From Gemmatimonadota bacterium (GTDB taxonomy: Bacteria > GCA-2686955), in the NCBI GenBank assembly GCA_002686955.1, contig NYZA01000066.1, positions 1 through 45,719 on the forward strand: 45,719 nt of DNA. Direction: 5' to 3'. Positions 17,555 through 25,238 of this stretch are shown in pieces. The position numbers and the translations under genes are program-made. The notes beneath the pieces are model-generated. The model was given only the letters and a program-made list of their open reading frames with translations, searched no databases and was not told the DNA's origin. Within the stretch, counting starts at the first letter, position 1. Each line of letters opens with the position of its first letter.

Positions 17555-17815
17555 TCGGCTGATCGCTCGAAACTCAGCCCGTACACGCGGGCACCGGCCG
17601 TTGGGGGGGAACGACCGGTGCGACGCTGGGAGTCGCCCGCGGGGGGGAGGGCGCTCCCGCTGGACTCGTTGTCGGGGGGAAGACAACCAGGGCCTCAGTG
17701 GGGGGGGACGGGCCCTGGGTCCAGCGATCTTGTATTGAGCAGTATGGGATGCGGATGTGACCGATCTGTGACGATTGCGTGATCTAACGTGAATTCCGCT
17801 CCGCCTTGAACGGAA
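17555..17815. other. Intergenic region between the PiT remnant and udk
   Basis: No gene visible. It is dominated by the four stem-loops at 17591-17717. The remaining 100 bp up to the udk stop is AT-richer than its surroundings (for example CTTGTATTGAGCAG). No clear promoter or terminator could be assigned. A further run of nine G lies at 17538-17546, inside the end of the PiT remnant. Confidence 0.5.
17591..17717. ncRNA. Four consecutive stem-loops with G-run (C-run) loops, candidate structured RNA
   Basis: Stem 1 (17591-17621): GCACCGG-C-CGTT pairs with AACG-A-CCGGTGC around a loop of exactly seven G. Stem 2 (17628-17658): GGGAG-T-CGCCC pairs with GGGCG-CTCCC, loop GC then seven G then A. 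Stem 3 (17668-17687): GTTGTC pairs with GACAAC, loop GGGGGGAA. Stem 4 (17688-17717): CAGGGCC pairs with GGCCCTG, loop containing eight G. Four different stems share the same loop design, which is hard to get by chance. Read on the minus strand, the loops are runs of C, like C-rich loops of some small RNAs that target ribosome binding sites. Strand and function are unknown; no terminator was recognised on either side. Confidence 0.5.
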
Positions 17816-18466
17816 TCAGTCCCCCGACACCGCCCCGGGGCCCCGATACCCGCGGATGACCTCCCGAATGCGCCCTAGAAGCAGGTCGAGTGCCACGGGA
17901 TTCTGTCCCCCTTCCGGGATAATGACGTCGGCGTGCTCTTTCGAGGGCTCGACGAAGGCCAGGTGCATCGGGCGGACCGTCTCGTGGTACTGCTCCCGCA
18001 CCTGGCCGAAATCCCTTCCCCGTTGCTCCAGATCTCTGCGAATCCGGCGCATTAGCCGAATATCGGCGGCGGTGTCGACATAGAGCTTCAGATCCATCCG
18101 ATCTCTGAGCTCCGGGTGGTGGAGCACCAAGATCCCCTCGACCAGCAGAACCGGACGCGGATCGACCGCATCGGTCTCGGACGCGCGCAGATGCTGCTCG
18201 AAGTCGTAGCGCGGCTTCTCGATCCTCCGCCCCTCGCAGAGCCGGTCGACGTGTTCGATCAAGAGCTCCATCTCGATCGCGTCGGGATGATCGAAGTTCA
18301 TCCTGGCCCGCTCTTCGAACTCGAGCCCGGCAATGTCGCGATAGTAGCAATCCTGCTCGATGAGGGCGACCGACATCGGTCCGAGCGCTTCGGTCAGGGC
18401 TCGGGCGATCGTCGTCTTGCCTGAACCGCTGCCCCCCGCGACTCCGACCACGAAGGGACGATTCAT
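17816..18466 (-). CDS. udk: Uridine kinase
   Basis: 216 residues, standard length for Udk, a P-loop NTPase phosphorylating uridine or cytidine in pyrimidine salvage. Walker A is GVAGGSGSGKTTIA. The LIEQDCYYRD block and NFDHPDAIE are typical substrate-binding elements. YDFEQHLR and VLLVEGILVLHHPELRDRMDLKLYVD cover the Walker B-like region, and RLMRRIRRDLEQRGRD is the lid. Start is ATG 18466, which gives the usual N-terminus (MNRPFVVGVAGG); longer starts add low-complexity sequence. Not obviously in an operon. Confidence 0.95.
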   Translation of the reverse strand: MNRPFVVGVAGGSGSGKTTIARALTEALGPMSVALIEQDCYYRDIAGLEFEERARMNFDHPDAIEMELLIEHVDRLCEGRRIEKPRYDFEQHLRASETDAVDPRPVLLVEGILVLHHPELRDRMDLKLYVDTAADIRLMRRIRRDLEQRGRDFGQVREQYHETVRPMHLAFVEPSKEHADVIIPEGGQNPVALDLLLGRIREVIRGYRGPGAVSGD

Positions 18467-18619
18467 TCTTGCTCCAGCGTATCCGGGGGTGGTCCGATCT
18501 CCACGGCTCCCACTCACCATACAGGGGCGCCCATGACGAACGAAAGTCTTCACTCGACCGCCCCACTCCCGATCCCCTCCAACCCCGCCCAAACCGAACC
18601 CGCCATCCGGGAACCTGCC

Positions 18620-18712
18620 ATGACCGACCCCTACGCGCTCACCAGAGATCTCCCCGAGACCGACCACGAAGACGCCGTCGTCAAGGTGACCGCCGCCCTG
18701 GCCGACCCAGGC
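18620..18712 (+). pseudogene. N-terminal remnant of a DUF302 protein
   Basis: From ATG 18620 the frame gives DPYALTRDLPETDHEDAVVK and then VTAALADPG. This matches the opening strand and helix of DUF302 proteins (Y.ltrtL...feeAv.rV.eAL...G). After about 31 residues the resemblance stops and the frame becomes Arg/Ser-rich nonsense running antisense into the neighbouring gene. A 3'-truncated remnant is the best reading; the match is short. Confidence 0.45.
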
Positions 18713-18743
18713 CCTCGATCAAGTAGCGGCGTAACTTCGCTCG

Positions 18744-19208
18744 CTACACATCGGCGCCGCGGCGCGGCCCCCAAATCCCGTGCAGCGCCATCGCCATCAG
18801 CCCGACGTCGCGCAGAAGCACCATTCGAAGGTCTCGGAGCAGCTCGGCGTCCGATTTCGGCGCGGCGTGGAGATCGAAACAGCCGCAGCTCACCGGGTTC
18901 CCCTCGATCAGGGCCCGGCTCAGAGCGACCATGAACACCAGGAGCAGGCCGGCCGCGACCGTGGCCGCTCCGCGCCTCCACACTCCCAGGATCAGCGCCA
19001 GTCCGACGACCAGCTCGATTCCGGGCATCGTCAACGCCTGCACGTTGATCAGCCCATCGGGAAGCAGACCGTAGGCCCAGATATTCTTCGCGAAAGAGGG
19101 CGGATCGACGAGCTTCGGCCAACCCGCCGCCACGAAAACCGCGCCGAGACCGATCTGCACTCTGACGGCCAGCCATTCGCCGCCGAGCAGCGCCCGAATG
19201 CGGCTCAT
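18744..19208 (-). CDS. DoxX/MauE-like membrane protein
   Basis: 154 residues with four predicted membrane helices (RVQIGLGAVFVAAGWPKLVD at the start, then MPGIELVVGLALILGVW, and further on AATVAAGLLLVFMVALS). The pattern 'G..F..AG..K..dP..Fa..i..Y.llP' is the DoxX/MauE signature. The loop NPVSCGCFD carries a Cys-Gly-Cys pair, as in MauE-like partners of thioredoxin-fold proteins. Start ATG 19208 overlaps the rhodanese stop as ATGA, so the pair is translationally coupled. A joint role in periplasmic thiol or sulfur redox chemistry is inferred. Confidence 0.85.
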   Translation of the reverse strand: MSRIRALLGGEWLAVRVQIGLGAVFVAAGWPKLVDPPSFAKNIWAYGLLPDGLINVQALTMPGIELVVGLALILGVWRRGAATVAAGLLLVFMVALSRALIEGNPVSCGCFDLHAAPKSDAELLRDLRMVLLRDVGLMAMALHGIWGPRRGADV

Positions 19209-19831
19209 CGGGACGCCCCCTTCTCGGTCGCGCCGCCCCTGGCGATCCAGTCCGGATACCCATCCCGGTAGATCAGCACATGCACGAAACCCGCGCCCCA
19301 CAGAAGCTCCGAGAGCGCATGCGAATCGGGGCAGTCCCCCCCATTGCAGTAGACCACGATCGGGTCGTCGAGCTCCGCGCTCCAGGCAAGCTCCTCGATC
19401 CGGCCGGCAACGACCGCGCTCTCCCAATAAGAGATCGAGCGCGCGCCCGCGATATGCCCCTCTACGAACTCACGGCTGCGGCGCGAGTCGACGAACACCG
19501 CCCCATTCGAATAGAGGCGAGCGGCCTGGAGCGGATCGATCTCGACGGCGAGCTCATCCGGGTTCGGCTCTGGAATCGAAATATCGGAAAGATCTTGGGG
19601 GAGCGAGCCGGAGCCTTGCGTGGCGGCGAGGGCATGGCCCGAAGGCGCGGCTCTCTCCCGCGAGCCGCCGGTTCGATCGTTCCTCGCTTCGAGCGCGGGA
19701 TAATCGGAGATCCAGTCGAGCCGCCGATGCGCCCCCGCCAGCAGGTTGTTCCCGATACCGATAGCCGACCCGAGGGCGATCAGTATCAGCGCCCGAAGCG
19801 CCGTGGTTCGAAAGCTATTGGCCATGCGCAC
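19205..19831 (-). CDS. Membrane-anchored rhodanese-like protein
   Basis: 208 residues. An N-terminal hydrophobic segment (ALRALILIALGSAIGIG) acts as signal anchor or signal peptide. A rhodanese domain fills about residues 100-200: DPLQAARLYSNGAVFVDSR, EFVEGHIAGARSI, and the catalytic loop VVYCNGGDCPDSHAL containing the active cysteine. Rhodaneses transfer sulfane sulfur to thiol acceptors; here the domain should face the periplasm. The start is GTG 19831, preferred because GGAG lies 6 bases upstream; an in-frame ATG two codons later (19825) is the alternative. The downstream DoxX/MauE gene overlaps its stop. Confidence 0.88.
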   Translation of the reverse strand: MRMANSFRTTALRALILIALGSAIGIGNNLLAGAHRRLDWISDYPALEARNDRTGGSRERAAPSGHALAATQGSGSLPQDLSDISIPEPNPDELAVEIDPLQAARLYSNGAVFVDSRRSREFVEGHIAGARSISYWESAVVAGRIEELAWSAELDDPIVVYCNGGDCPDSHALSELLWGAGFVHVLIYRDGYPDWIARGGATEKGASR

Positions 19832-19871
19832 AGGCTACTCCGGCGCTCGGCCCCGGCTCCACCATCGATTG

Positions 19872-21158
19872 TCAGTCCGCCGCGAACCCCTCTCCACAGT
19901 CCGATAGGCGGCCGGAAATGCGTCGCTTCACATAGATCCCCTGCTTCTCCACGAAAGCACAGGAGAGGCCATCTCCCCGGCTCGCCAGCTGCACTTGCGA
20001 CGCATCGAGATCGGGGAAGGGATCGAGCGTTCTCGTCGTCGACGAGCCCGGATCGATCGCCCAGGCGCAGCCATTGAAGCTCTTCACGAAGATGCTCTTG
20101 TCGCTCTGACCGTAGATCTTCTCGTTCCACGCCACCCAGAGCCGCGATCCCCGAGAGGTGATATAGGGACCCGATCCCCAGGAGTCGCTCTCGTCGCGGG
20201 TCTCGTTGAGGTCGGATCCGACCTGCTCCCACCGCGATCCGGTCCACCGCTTCACGGTGATCAATCGAGGCGCTCCCCTCATCATGTCGAGGGAGCCGTA
20301 CGCGACGTGGATCTCCTCCCCGTCGAATGCGATCGAGGGGGAGTTGCCGTCCATCGCCCCGGCGACATCTCCGCCCAACGCGACCCACCGATTGTCCGGT
20401 CCGACCGCCTTGACGTAAACGTCTTCGTGGTCGTTCGACATCTCCTCCCAGGTGGCGACGAGTCGAGAGCCATCGAATACCAGATCGATGCTCTCGATCT
20501 CCAAGGCGGATCCGACGTTCAAGGGGCCACCGCCTAGCGTCGTCCACACCCCTCCTCGCAGCGCTTTGACCCAGGCCCTTTCGTTCGCGCCGGTGTGCAG
20601 CTCTTCCCACGCCACGGCGACATCGATGCCGAATGCGTCGACCGCGACCAGGTCGGAGTGCCTCGCACCCTTCATCGGGTCGATGTTCAGGACCTTCTCT
20701 CCCGCGTCGACCCAGAGATCGTCGAGCTCATCGTATAGCTTGACGAAGATCTCTCCCCTCACTCCGGTCTCTCCATTCCGCTGATCGAAAGACAGATAGA
20801 GTCGGCCGCTCGAGAAGGCCAGAGAGGGGCCGAAGGCGCCGTCCTCACCGCCCCCGAGCGGCTGCCCGAGCACTTGCCAGGTCTGAGATGCATCGTCCCA
20901 GCGCTCGACGACGATCTGGTGGTCCCAAACGGCGGCGCTTTTGCGTGTGGCGTGGGCGATTATCTCTCGTCCCTGGGCGTCATGGCAGACCGAGATCGGG
21001 TCGCTGGTGAGATCGATCGGATCGCCATCGGCGCGATCGCCTCCTAGCAGCTCCCAGCCGGCCGGTGCGGCGGCCGCCGTGGATACAGCGGCGAGTGTCG
21101 AAAAGAAAGCTGCCAGCTTCGTGGCGCGTTCGCCGAATCCTGCGTTGCTTCGAAACAT
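19872..21158 (-). CDS. Secreted beta-propeller-like protein
   Basis: 428 residues. Signal peptide at the N-terminus (KLAAFFSTLAAVSTAAAAPA). The mature part consists of recurring 40-60 residue units built around 'W..lGg.l', 'PSLAFSSGRLYLSF', 'VAVAWEE' and 'LWVAWNEKIYG', typical of beta-propeller proteins reported as sialidase-like or WD40-like in metagenomes. No FlgD-type C-terminal domain is present. It starts at ATG 21158, with GGAGGG about 5 bases upstream. Function unknown; I only support an extracellular repeat protein. Its own promoter is likely in the 67 bp after the redoxin gene. Confidence 0.75.
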   Translation of the reverse strand: MFRSNAGFGERATKLAAFFSTLAAVSTAAAAPAGWELLGGDRADGDPIDLTSDPISVCHDAQGREIIAHATRKSAAVWDHQIVVERWDDASQTWQVLGQPLGGGEDGAFGPSLAFSSGRLYLSFDQRNGETGVRGEIFVKLYDELDDLWVDAGEKVLNIDPMKGARHSDLVAVDAFGIDVAVAWEELHTGANERAWVKALRGGVWTTLGGGPLNVGSALEIESIDLVFDGSRLVATWEEMSNDHEDVYVKAVGPDNRWVALGGDVAGAMDGNSPSIAFDGEEIHVAYGSLDMMRGAPRLITVKRWTGSRWEQVGSDLNETRDESDSWGSGPYITSRGSRLWVAWNEKIYGQSDKSIFVKSFNGCAWAIDPGSSTTRTLDPFPDLDASQVQLASRGDGLSCAFVEKQGIYVKRRISGRLSDCGEGFAAD

Positions 21159-21225
21159 GGTTCCCTCCAGCTTCGTTCGTGCTTGTCACCGGAAACTAAC
21201 ACGTCGAAGAAGCAGAAGGGGATCT

Positions 21226-22302
21226 TCAACGAACGAGCAACATGCGGCGCAGCGATTTCGTACCGTCCGCTTCCAGGCGATAGAGGAAGACACCCGATGC
21301 CACCGGCCTGCCGCTATCGTCGTTTCCGTCCCAACGCAAGGCGTGCGAACCAGCCGGCATCAGGTCCGAGACCAGCGTGCGAATCCGATGGCCGCGGACG
21401 TCGAAAACGGCGAGCTCGACCGGTCCCGGCGATGCGAGCTCGAATCGGATCAGCGTGCTCGGGTTGAAGAGGTTTGGCGCGTTCTGCGCGAGCGAGGTGG
21501 ACGCACCGGGCGCTCCGCCACCGGGTTCACCCGAGCCTTCGACTGTTGTAGGCAGAAGCCGTTCGATGATCGCCGACATTTCGGTCGGCCGATACTCCGT
21601 ATCCGCGTACTGTACGATCCCTTCAGCGTCGATGATGTAGTCGCGCGGGTAGGGAGAGAGCCCCCCCAGGAGGTAGTAGCCGCTCGGTTCGTCGGTCAGC
21701 ACCGGAAAGGTGATGCCGGTCTGATCGATGAAATCGCGCAGCACCGGTTCGCTCTCGCGATTCGCGCCGAAGACCAACACGCCCTGATCACGATAAGTCT
21801 GCCAGAGTCCGCTTTCGATGTCCACCAACTGTGGACCGCAGACCGGTCACCAAGAGGCGAAGAAGGTCAAGACCACGACACTTCCACGAAGATCGGAAAG
21901 TGTCACTGTCTCGCCGTCCAACACCGGGATCGTGAAGTCGGGGGCGGGGTCGCCGACGTTCAGATCGGCGCTGTTCCCCTGAACCGAGAAGCGCAGCGCC
22001 GGATCGTCGGTGTCGTTCGATCTGATCGTGAAGCGTTGAATACCGATCTCTTCTTCGCTCGCCGTATAGGTGATGACCAGATCCCTTTGGTCGCCCGCCG
22101 CGATGTTGAAGGGTGCCGGGGGCGAGAGCGCCAGATCGGCGTGAGGCACATCGATCGATTCGATCGACAGGGTGGAGCCACCGTTGTTGCTCAGCACGAT
22201 CGTTGTATCGCGGCTGGTGCCCACCGCCCACGCGTTTTCGGTTGCAACCGCGGAGTAGGGGAGGGAGCATGCGGGATCCTCACGGTTGGTCCAGATCCAC
22301 AT
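21226..22302 (-). CDS. Selenocysteine-containing TlpA/redoxin-like protein with Ig-like and FlgD-like domains (in-frame TGA read as Sec)
   Basis: Two minus-strand frames lie in the same phase, separated by one TGA at 21849-21847. Joined, they give 358 residues. Residues 1 to about 110 form an ASH/HYDIN-like Ig module ([20 protein letters not shown]). Residues 113 to about 255 are a redoxin domain: [27 protein letters not shown], then U152-P-V-C155. About 270-358 is a C-terminal FlgD-like sorting module ([36 protein letters not shown]). The TGA falls exactly on the first cysteine of the thioredoxin-like CxxC, and a SECIS-like hairpin follows. The likely role is thiol oxidoreduction outside the cytoplasm. 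ATG 22302 lies 28 bp after the upstream stop but gives no signal peptide, so the true N-terminus is uncertain. A pseudogene is the alternative. Confidence 0.8.
21820..21849 (-). promoter_or_regulatory. Candidate bacterial SECIS element after the in-frame UGA
   Basis: On the minus strand, UGA (21849-21847) is followed by ten bases, then a perfect hairpin GUCCAC-AGUUG-GUGGAC (21836-21820). The loop starts 16 bases after the UGA and has G as its second base. This fits the published description of bacterial SECIS elements: apical loop about 16-37 bases after UGA, G in the first two loop positions, short perfect upper stem. It would recruit SelB to insert selenocysteine. Confidence 0.72.
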
Positions 22303-22330
22303 GCTGTGATAGGTCGGCCGAGATGTGAGG

Positions 22331-23605
22331 TCAAGTACGGCGGACGAGAACTCTCGAGATCCACCAGAGCATCGCGATACCGGTCGCGGAAAGCAGCAAG
22401 CCCGTCGCCCGCGCGAGTCGGGCGTCGGCGAAGAGGATGCCGAGGGTGCCGAACAATGAGGTCGATGCGTGTAGGCCGAAGGCGATTCTGAGACCGTGTC
22501 GCGGCAGAAGCTGCTTGGCGGTTGGCGTGGGTTGGCGACCGACCAGAGGGGCGAATCGGTGGAACCAGACGAGAAAAGGAACGATTCTGCTGAGCATGCC
22601 GTGGATGATCGTTCCGGCCCAACCCCAGATCGCGAGCCACGCCGCCAGTGCGGTGAGGCGGGGATCGGGCAGGAGCGAGGCGGCCGCCGCGGTGGGAGGC
22701 ACGAGGAGAGCGACGCTCAATCCCGTCCTCCAAAAAAGGACGCTGTCGTCGACCCGCTTCCGGCGGCGTCCCGAGAGGGCCCGGTGGGTGGCGATCGGGT
22801 GGATCCACCAGACGGCGATCGCACCCGGTATCGCGGCCGCGAGCATCCAGCCCTGCGAGAGGCGAAACACAAAGGCCAAGACTGTTGCGGCGACCGTGAC
22901 GGAAACGAGAGCGAGAATGCTCTTGCGCACCGCGTTGGAAAAAGGTGGTGCGAGGTAGAACATCGGGACGACCTGCCACGAGACCGCGGCGAGCAATCCC
23001 CCTACCCAACCGATCCCCGCGAGAGTCCAATGGCATATGAGCCTCTCTCTGCGCAGATCGGGCGACCACTTGAGGGCGTAGAGTGCCGCCAGTATGATCC
23101 CCAAGCTCAGCGCGAGAAGAAGCGAGATCCACGCCAATCCGATCCCACGAACCGTGTCGTTTTTCGTCGCCGCGCGTCCGAGAGCGACACCGGTGGGGAT
23201 CAAGAACGCGATCGATGCCGCCGTGAGCACGATCGACGCGAGCCAGAGCATATTCGTGCTCCCCGCCAACATCCCGCCCGCCAAGGCGCAGATTCCGAGC
23301 ACGAGAGCGGCGTGGACACCGCGGGCGATGCCCGTTGCCGGAACCGGCACGCCGGCCACCACGGGCAGAATCTGGTAGATCGCTCCGAACATCGCCATCG
23401 TCAGGAAGCCGAGTGTTCCCAGATGCACGAGCGCTACGGCGGTCGGTTCCCAGGGAGAGAGCCAGGGGATCTCGCCGAAAGCGATCAGAAGCGCTCCAGC
23501 CGCGACGATGGCCACCGGAGCGGTCACGAAGAAGCGGGAAGGGATCGCCAGCGGCGGTGCTTGCTCGAGGCTGAGCCCGGACTCGGCGCCGAAGGAGCTC
23601 ATCAT
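22331..23605 (-). CDS. Polytopic His-containing membrane protein (heme-copper oxidase/NnrS-like)
   Basis: 424 residues with about 12 membrane helices. Conserved-looking histidines sit in helices: [35 protein letters not shown] and [10 protein letters not shown]. The pattern PSRFF.TAP...L followed by 'HL.TLGF..M.MFGA..Q.LPV.AGV' matches a family of membrane proteins found beside nitric-oxide and cytochrome genes and sometimes labelled cytochrome-c-oxidase-subunit-I-like. Heme or metal binding is inferred from the histidines only. Start ATG 23605 overlaps the TetR stop (GGATGATGAG), so translation is coupled. The gene lies between the TetR-DUF2249 regulator and the selenoredoxin. Confidence 0.75.
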   Translation of the reverse strand: MMSSFGAESGLSLEQAPPLAIPSRFFVTAPVAIVAAGALLIAFGEIPWLSPWEPTAVALVHLGTLGFLTMAMFGAIYQILPVVAGVPVPATGIARGVHAALVLGICALAGGMLAGSTNMLWLASIVLTAASIAFLIPTGVALGRAATKNDTVRGIGLAWISLLLALSLGIILAALYALKWSPDLRRERLICHWTLAGIGWVGGLLAAVSWQVVPMFYLAPPFSNAVRKSILALVSVTVAATVLAFVFRLSQGWMLAAAIPGAIAVWWIHPIATHRALSGRRRKRVDDSVLFWRTGLSVALLVPPTAAAASLLPDPRLTALAAWLAIWGWAGTIIHGMLSRIVPFLVWFHRFAPLVGRQPTPTAKQLLPRHGLRIAFGLHASTSLFGTLGILFADARLARATGLLLSATGIAMLWWISRVLVRRT

Positions 23606-24678
23606 CCCCCGCGGATCAGCAGCAGCGTCCCGCGGACCCCTCGGTCGAGCAGCTCGTAGGCCAGCTCCCGCTCTTCGAGGTGGGGGATCAGCATGCGCGG
23701 GAAACGGGGCAGGCGGGCCAGATAGATTTCGCCCGGCTCGATGCTGCATGCCGCTTCCAGAACCCGCTCCAGCGGTCCCGGAGCCTCTAACTCCCGGAGA
23801 TCCGCAACCGGAGCTTTTCCTACGACGACCTCGACGATCCACCCTCCGTCGGGCAGCGGATCGGCTTGGACTCCGTGTCCCCGCTGGTCGAGCAGCACCA
23901 GGAGCGGAGCGGGACGAAAGGGCGCTTCTACGAGCAACACACTTCCTCGCGCCTGTCGTTCGAGCGCGGCGAGAATGGTCTCGAGCGGGTCCTGGCCCCG
24001 CGCGATGATCGGTCGCACATTGAGCTCTTCGATCGTGGGGGTTGCGGTGCTCGGGGACGCAGTCTCGGCGGATTCCGCCTTTTCGGCATCATCGGTCGCC
24101 GCGTCCGGAGCGGCGGCCACCCCCTCGAGCCACATGTCGACCAGCGGGCCGGCTTCATCGGCCAAGCCGGCGGGTCTCCCGGCCATCTGCCATTGAAGAA
24201 CGGTGCCCTGGATCATGCCGGTGTAGAGCGACGCGGCCCGCTGTGGCGTCGCCGAACGCGAGAGATCCCCCTCTCGCTGGCCCTGCATGAAGAACTCCTG
24301 GACGGCCGACCTTTGCATCGCGACGACATGGCGAATCGCCTGAGACACCGCGTCGCCGTCGTTCGCCGACTGGCCGAAGATCAGGCGCGGCAGCCCGGGG
24401 TTGCTCTCGACGTGACCGAGGATCGTGGCCGCGAGCGCGCCAAGGCGCCCGATTCCGGTCGCTTCCTCGCGCAGGATCCGCTCGGCTTCACCGGCCAGCG
24501 CTTCGCGCGTTCGGGTCACCACGGCGAGGAGCAGCGCCTCGCGGTTTCGGAAATGACGGAAAAGCGCCGGCTGGGTCACGCCCAGGACTCCCGCGACCTG
24601 ACGGGTCGTCACCTTCTCGAGCGGCGTTTCGGCGAGAAGATCGAGCACGACTTCGACAATTTCCGCCTTGCGGTCCAC
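23602..24678 (-). CDS. TetR-family regulator fused to two DUF2249-like domains
   Basis: 358 residues from the GTG at 24678, preferred because GGAG lies 9 bases upstream and the TetR domain begins directly after it (DRKAEIVEVVLDLLAETPLE, then VTTRQVAGVLGVTQPALFRHF, the helix-turn-helix). A C-terminal TetR sensor region follows, then a Pro/Thr/Ala linker, then two copies of a DUF2249-like fold: ELNVRPIIARGQDPLETILA and VADLRELEAPGPLERVLEAA. DUF2249 domains occur with hemerythrins and nitrogen-oxide proteins. A longer start at ATG 24726 is possible, but would place the 18-bp dyad inside the coding region. It faces a hemerythrin gene and is followed by the membrane protein and selenoredoxin. Confidence 0.85.
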   Translation of the reverse strand: MDRKAEIVEVVLDLLAETPLEKVTTRQVAGVLGVTQPALFRHFRNREALLLAVVTRTREALAGEAERILREEATGIGRLGALAATILGHVESNPGLPRLIFGQSANDGDAVSQAIRHVVAMQRSAVQEFFMQGQREGDLSRSATPQRAASLYTGMIQGTVLQWQMAGRPAGLADEAGPLVDMWLEGVAAAPDAATDDAEKAESAETASPSTATPTIEELNVRPIIARGQDPLETILAALERQARGSVLLVEAPFRPAPLLVLLDQRGHGVQADPLPDGGWIVEVVVGKAPVADLRELEAPGPLERVLEAACSIEPGEIYLARLPRFPRMLIPHLEERELAYELLDRGVRGTLLLIRGG

Positions 24679-24707
24679 CAGGCTAATCTCCAACGGTTGT
24701 TCGGCGG

Positions 24708-24725
24708 TGTTATCAGATGATAACA
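24708..24725. promoter_or_regulatory. Perfect 18-bp dyad, candidate TetR operator
   Basis: TGTTATCA-GA-TGATAACA is a perfect inverted repeat with 8-bp arms. It lies between the divergent TetR and hemerythrin genes, 30 bp before the TetR GTG start and 49 bp before the hemerythrin start. TetR regulators usually bind such dyads in the gap shared with their target. AT-rich against a GC-rich background, which supports a promoter position. Confidence 0.7.
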
Positions 24726-24774
24726 TGCCTGGGCATCCGAATCCCGAAACCTCGCATTCTAGGCTGGAGAACCC

Positions 24775-25221
24775 GTGACTACAAAAGGGCCTTCCGAATT
24801 CTTTACCAATGACCACCGCCTCTGTGACAGGGAGTGGGCCGAGCTCGAGAGCGCCGCGGAAGCGGGCAAGCTAGACGAGGCCGCCAAATGCTGGGCTCGC
24901 GTCGATGCGTCGATGCGTCGCCATTATGCGATGGAGGAGGAGGTGCTCTTCCCGGCCGTCGAGAGCGCAACCGGCATGTTCGGCGGAGGTCCCACCGCCG
25001 TGATGCGAAGCGAGCACGAGCAGATGCGCGGGCTTCTGGACCAGATGGGGCAGGCGGCGGCGCAGGCCGACTTCGAGACCCTGCTCGACCAGGGCGATAC
25101 GCTCCTGATGCTGATCCAGCAGCACAATGTCAAGGAAGAGGGGATCCTCTACCCCCTCGCCGATCAGGCACTGGGTGCGCAGTGGAGCGAGATGGAGTCG
25201 AAGCTGGCCGAATTCAGCTGA
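24775..25221 (+). CDS. Hemerythrin-like (HHE domain) protein
   Basis: 148 residues, a four-helix bundle expected to bind a di-iron site. Ligands are visible in order: H14 in FFTNDHRLCD, HYAMEEEVLFP, SEHEQMRGLL and LIQQHNVKEEGILYP. Bacterial proteins of this type sense or buffer O2 or NO or help iron-sulfur repair. Start GTG 24775 with GGAG five bases upstream. The neighbour on the other strand is a TetR-DUF2249 regulator with a shared dyad, so it is probably regulated by it. Confidence 0.93.
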   Translation: MTTKGPSEFFTNDHRLCDREWAELESAAEAGKLDEAAKCWARVDASMRRHYAMEEEVLFPAVESATGMFGGGPTAVMRSEHEQMRGLLDQMGQAAAQADFETLLDQGDTLLMLIQQHNVKEEGILYPLADQALGAQWSEMESKLAEFS

Positions 25222-25238
25222 CGCGATATGCTGCCCGC

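Noticed and set aside
14030-17586. Long open frames antisense to the XdhD and SsnA genes.
   Set aside because: They are GC-driven shadow frames without motifs; the minus-strand genes have full domain support.
24726-24816. Longer starts for the TetR-DUF2249 gene.
   Set aside because: They have no good ribosome binding site, and would put the dyad inside the coding region; GTG 24678 has GGAG at the right distance. The ATG at 24726 remains possible.
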